From the NCBI RefSeq assembly GCF_026153455.1, contig NZ_CP110629.1, forward strand, positions 2,480,001-2,544,000: 64,000 nt of DNA, given 5' to 3'. Origin of the DNA: Marinimicrobium sp. C6131. GTDB lineage: Bacteria > Pseudomonadota > Gammaproteobacteria > Pseudomonadales > Cellvibrionaceae. Under the pieces are notes generated by a model. The model worked only from the letters and a program-made list of their open reading frames with translations, had not been told where the DNA came from and made no database searches. Positions 62,011 through 64,000 of the stretch are shown in pieces. A program made the translations under genes and the position numbers. Within the stretch, counting starts at the first letter, position 1, and the number at the start of each line of letters is the position of its first letter.

Positions 62011-63896
62011 ACCGCGATATCCGCCAGGTTGCCTTTGCTTTCAAGCCAGACGCGGCGATCCGAAGCGCGTTTTTTGCCGAGCAGCATGTCCATGATCTGC
62101 ATCGTGCCTTCGATATCGTCGATACCCAACTGAACCAGCCGCCGGGTATCGCGGGCCATGGTGGTTTCGCGTAGCTGCAGGGGGTTCATTTCACCGAGGC
62201 CCTTGAAGCGCTGCACGTTCACCTTGCCCTTCTTTTTTTCCGCCTCAATGCGGTCGAGCACGCCGTTCTTTTCACTCTCATCCAGCGCGTAGTACACCTC
62301 CTTGCCCACATCGATACGGTACAGCGGCGGCATGGCGACAAACACATGGCCGTTTTCCACCAGCGGGCGGAAGTGCTGGACAAACAGCGCACACAGCAGC
62401 GTCGCAATGTGCAGGCCGTCGGAGTCGGCGTCGGCGAGAATGCAGATTTTGTGGTAGCGCAACTGGCTCAGATCCGCCGCGCCGGGGTCGACCCCCAGAG
62501 CCACGGAAATATCGTGTACTTCCTGGTTGGAGAAAATATCCCCGGCATCGACCTCCCAGGTGTTCAGAATTTTCCCGCGCAGCGGCATGATCGCCTGAAA
62601 CTCACGATCACGCGCCTGTTTCGCGGAGCCGCCCGCGGAGTCCCCCTCCACCAGAAACAGCTCACTGCGCGACGGGTCAGAGCTGGAGCAATCCGCCAGT
62701 TTTCCCGGCAGTGCCGGCCCCTGAGTGACTTTTTTACGGGCGACTTTCTTGCTCGAACGCACCCGGCGCTGGGCATTGTTAATGCACAGCTCAGCGAGTT
62801 TGTCGCCGTCTTCGGTGTGCTGATTCAGCCACAGGGCAAAGGCGTCTTTGGCAATACCGGAGACAAACGCCGCCGCCTCGCGGGACGACAACCGCTCTTT
62901 GGTCTGACCGGAGAACTGCGGGTCGGCCAATTTGGAGGAGAGCACATAGCTGCAGTTGGCCCAGACATCCTCCGGGGCCAACTTGACGCCGCGGGGAAGC
63001 AGGTTGCGAAACTCGCAGTAATCGCGCAACGCATCGAGCAGACCGGTGCGCAGACCGTTCACATGGGTGCCGCCCTGGGCGGTGGGAATCAGGTTCACGT
63101 AACTTTCCTGAACCAGTTCGCCCCCTTCCGGCAGCCACTGGACCGCCCAGCTGACGCCCTCGGTTTTACCGGAGAACTCGCCGACAAAGGGCTGCTCAGG
63201 CAGGGTTTCCCAGCCCTGGGTAGCGCCCTGCAGGTAGTCCCGCAGACCGTCTTCGTAGAACCACTCATCGGTTTCGCCGGACTGCTCGTCTTTGAAGGTG
63301 ACCGTCAGCCCCGGGCAGAGTACGGCCTTGGCGCGCAGATTGTGGCGCAGGCGGCTGACCGAAAATTTGTGCGAGTCGAAATACTTCGGGTTGGGCAGAA
63401 AGCGGATGCTGGTGCCGGTATTGCGTTTGCCGCAGGTATCGATTACTTCCAGATCGGTGGCTTTGTCACCATCCTTGAACCCCATGCGATGCACCTGACC
63501 ATCACGCTTGATGGTGATTTCCAGCATCTGGGATAGCGCGTTCACCACCGACACGCCCACCCCGTGCAAACCGCCGGAGAACTGGTAATTCTTGTTAGAG
63601 AACTTGCCCCCTGCGTGCAGGGTGCAAAGAATGACTTCGACCCCGGGCTTACCCTGCTCCGGGTGCATATCCACCGGCATCCCTCGACCGTCGTCCGAGA
63701 TGGAGATTGAATGATCTTTGTGCAGCACCACCTGAATGCTTTTCGCATACCCTGCCAGGGCTTCGTCGACACTGTTGTCGATCACTTCCTGGGCCAGGTG
63801 GTTGGGCCGGGTGGTGTCGGTGTACATGCCCGGGCGCTTTTTGACGGGGTCTAGCCCGGTGAGTACTTCAATATCTTCCGAGGAGTAGTTCGCCAT
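62007..63896 (-). CDS. parE: DNA topoisomerase IV subunit B
   Basis: ATPase subunit of topoisomerase IV, which unlinks daughter chromosomes. The 629 residues are complete. The ATP-binding Bergerat fold shows EVIDNSVDEALAG, ISISDDGRGMPVD and GGLHGVGVSVVNAL. The TOPRIM domain contains ELFLVEGDSAGGSAKQ and ILADADSDGLHI, and the final RFKGLGEMNPLQLRETTM is conserved. The length fits ParE and is well short of GyrB (about 800). parC is not in the window. About 100 bp follow to the end without a visible gene. Confidence 0.95.
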   Translation of the reverse strand: MANYSSEDIEVLTGLDPVKKRPGMYTDTTRPNHLAQEVIDNSVDEALAGYAKSIQVVLHKDHSISISDDGRGMPVDMHPEQGKPGVEVILCTLHAGGKFSNKNYQFSGGLHGVGVSVVNALSQMLEITIKRDGQVHRMGFKDGDKATDLEVIDTCGKRNTGTSIRFLPNPKYFDSHKFSVSRLRHNLRAKAVLCPGLTVTFKDEQSGETDEWFYEDGLRDYLQGATQGWETLPEQPFVGEFSGKTEGVSWAVQWLPEGGELVQESYVNLIPTAQGGTHVNGLRTGLLDALRDYCEFRNLLPRGVKLAPEDVWANCSYVLSSKLADPQFSGQTKERLSSREAAAFVSGIAKDAFALWLNQHTEDGDKLAELCINNAQRRVRSSKKVARKKVTQGPALPGKLADCSSSDPSRSELFLVEGDSAGGSAKQARDREFQAIMPLRGKILNTWEVDAGDIFSNQEVHDISVALGVDPGAADLSQLRYHKICILADADSDGLHIATLLCALFVQHFRPLVENGHVFVAMPPLYRIDVGKEVYYALDESEKNGVLDRIEAEKKKGKVNVQRFKGLGEMNPLQLRETTMARDTRRLVQLGIDDIEGTMQIMDMLLGKKRASDRRVWLESKGNLADIAV

Positions 63897-64000
63897 ATCG
63901 GGGTATTAACTCTGTCGTCGGTCTTGTTGTTGGATTCGGTTGTGCTGCCTTGGGTCACGGCTTTGAAGACGTCGCATCCGCCGTTACCGCCCTTCGAGAA

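Noticed and set aside
1..64000. CRISPR arrays, tRNA or rRNA genes, insertion sequences and attachment sites
   Set aside because: No regularly spaced repeats, TPsiC-type loops, transposase-like proteins or target-site duplications were seen on reading both strands.

Overview
The window looks like chromosome of a Gram-negative gammaproteobacterium, probably a marine or saline relative of the Cellvibrionales/Alteromonadales group. The evidence is GC-rich coding DNA, a large TonB-dependent receptor, a FadL-type porin, Kdo kinase and lipid A acyltransferase, topoisomerase IV ParE, and a gammaproteobacterial-type NsrR motif. I saw no tRNA or rRNA gene, CRISPR array, prophage or intact insertion sequence. 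Species-level placement is inference only.

Layout. 0-9 kb: TonB receptor, an anaerobic ribonucleotide reductase operon (nrdG-nrdD) with a tandem NrdR-box pair in front, a MOSC protein, a PLP enzyme and a class II glutamine amidotransferase. 9-11 kb: a decaying patch with a collapsed 6-phosphogluconate dehydrogenase pseudogene and a TetR fragment, beside an NsrR-controlled ferritin-like protein. 11-15.4 kb: an RND efflux pair. 15.5-23 kb: selenium and sulfur genes (selD, a TDT-family exporter, a sulfide:quinone reductase, cysJI). 23-34 kb: cytochrome c', an orphan SdhB, two paralogous haem-c/FG-GAP proteins, a BCCT transporter, cspA, and a copper nitrite reductase cluster (cytochrome c, nirK, nirV-like, SCO). 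34-45 kb: P450, 1-Cys peroxiredoxin, an unrecognised three-gene cassette (36.15-39.08 kb), a FadL-type porin, YghU, an NfuA/SufT fusion, an MFS transporter and Rnk-type proteins. 45-52.5 kb: gdhA and a nitric oxide defence block (quinol NO reductase, RIC/YtfE, DUF454, NnrS, NsrR). 52.5-64 kb: LPS-type genes (Kdo kinase, glycosyltransferases, O-antigen ligase), a bacteriophytochrome diguanylate cyclase with its haem oxygenase, lpxL-type acyltransferase and parE.

How the genes work together. The strongest theme is reactive nitrogen. NirK would make NO from nitrite and NorZ would reduce it to N2O; RIC repairs damaged Fe-S centres and NsrR senses NO through a three-cysteine Fe-S cluster. I found six 23-bp palindromes of the AAGATG...CATCTT type at 9608, 17973, 23234, 49757, 49805 and 49937. 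They lie in front of known NO genes and also in front of genes not normally counted as such: a ferritin-like protein, a sulfide:quinone reductase, and a two-helix membrane protein divergent from cytochrome c'.

The best candidates for undescribed biology are the haem-c/FG-GAP proteins tied to nirK and to an orphan SdhB, the 36-39 kb cassette with two apparently paralogous downstream genes, and the NfuA-N/SufT fusion with an IscR-like site upstream.
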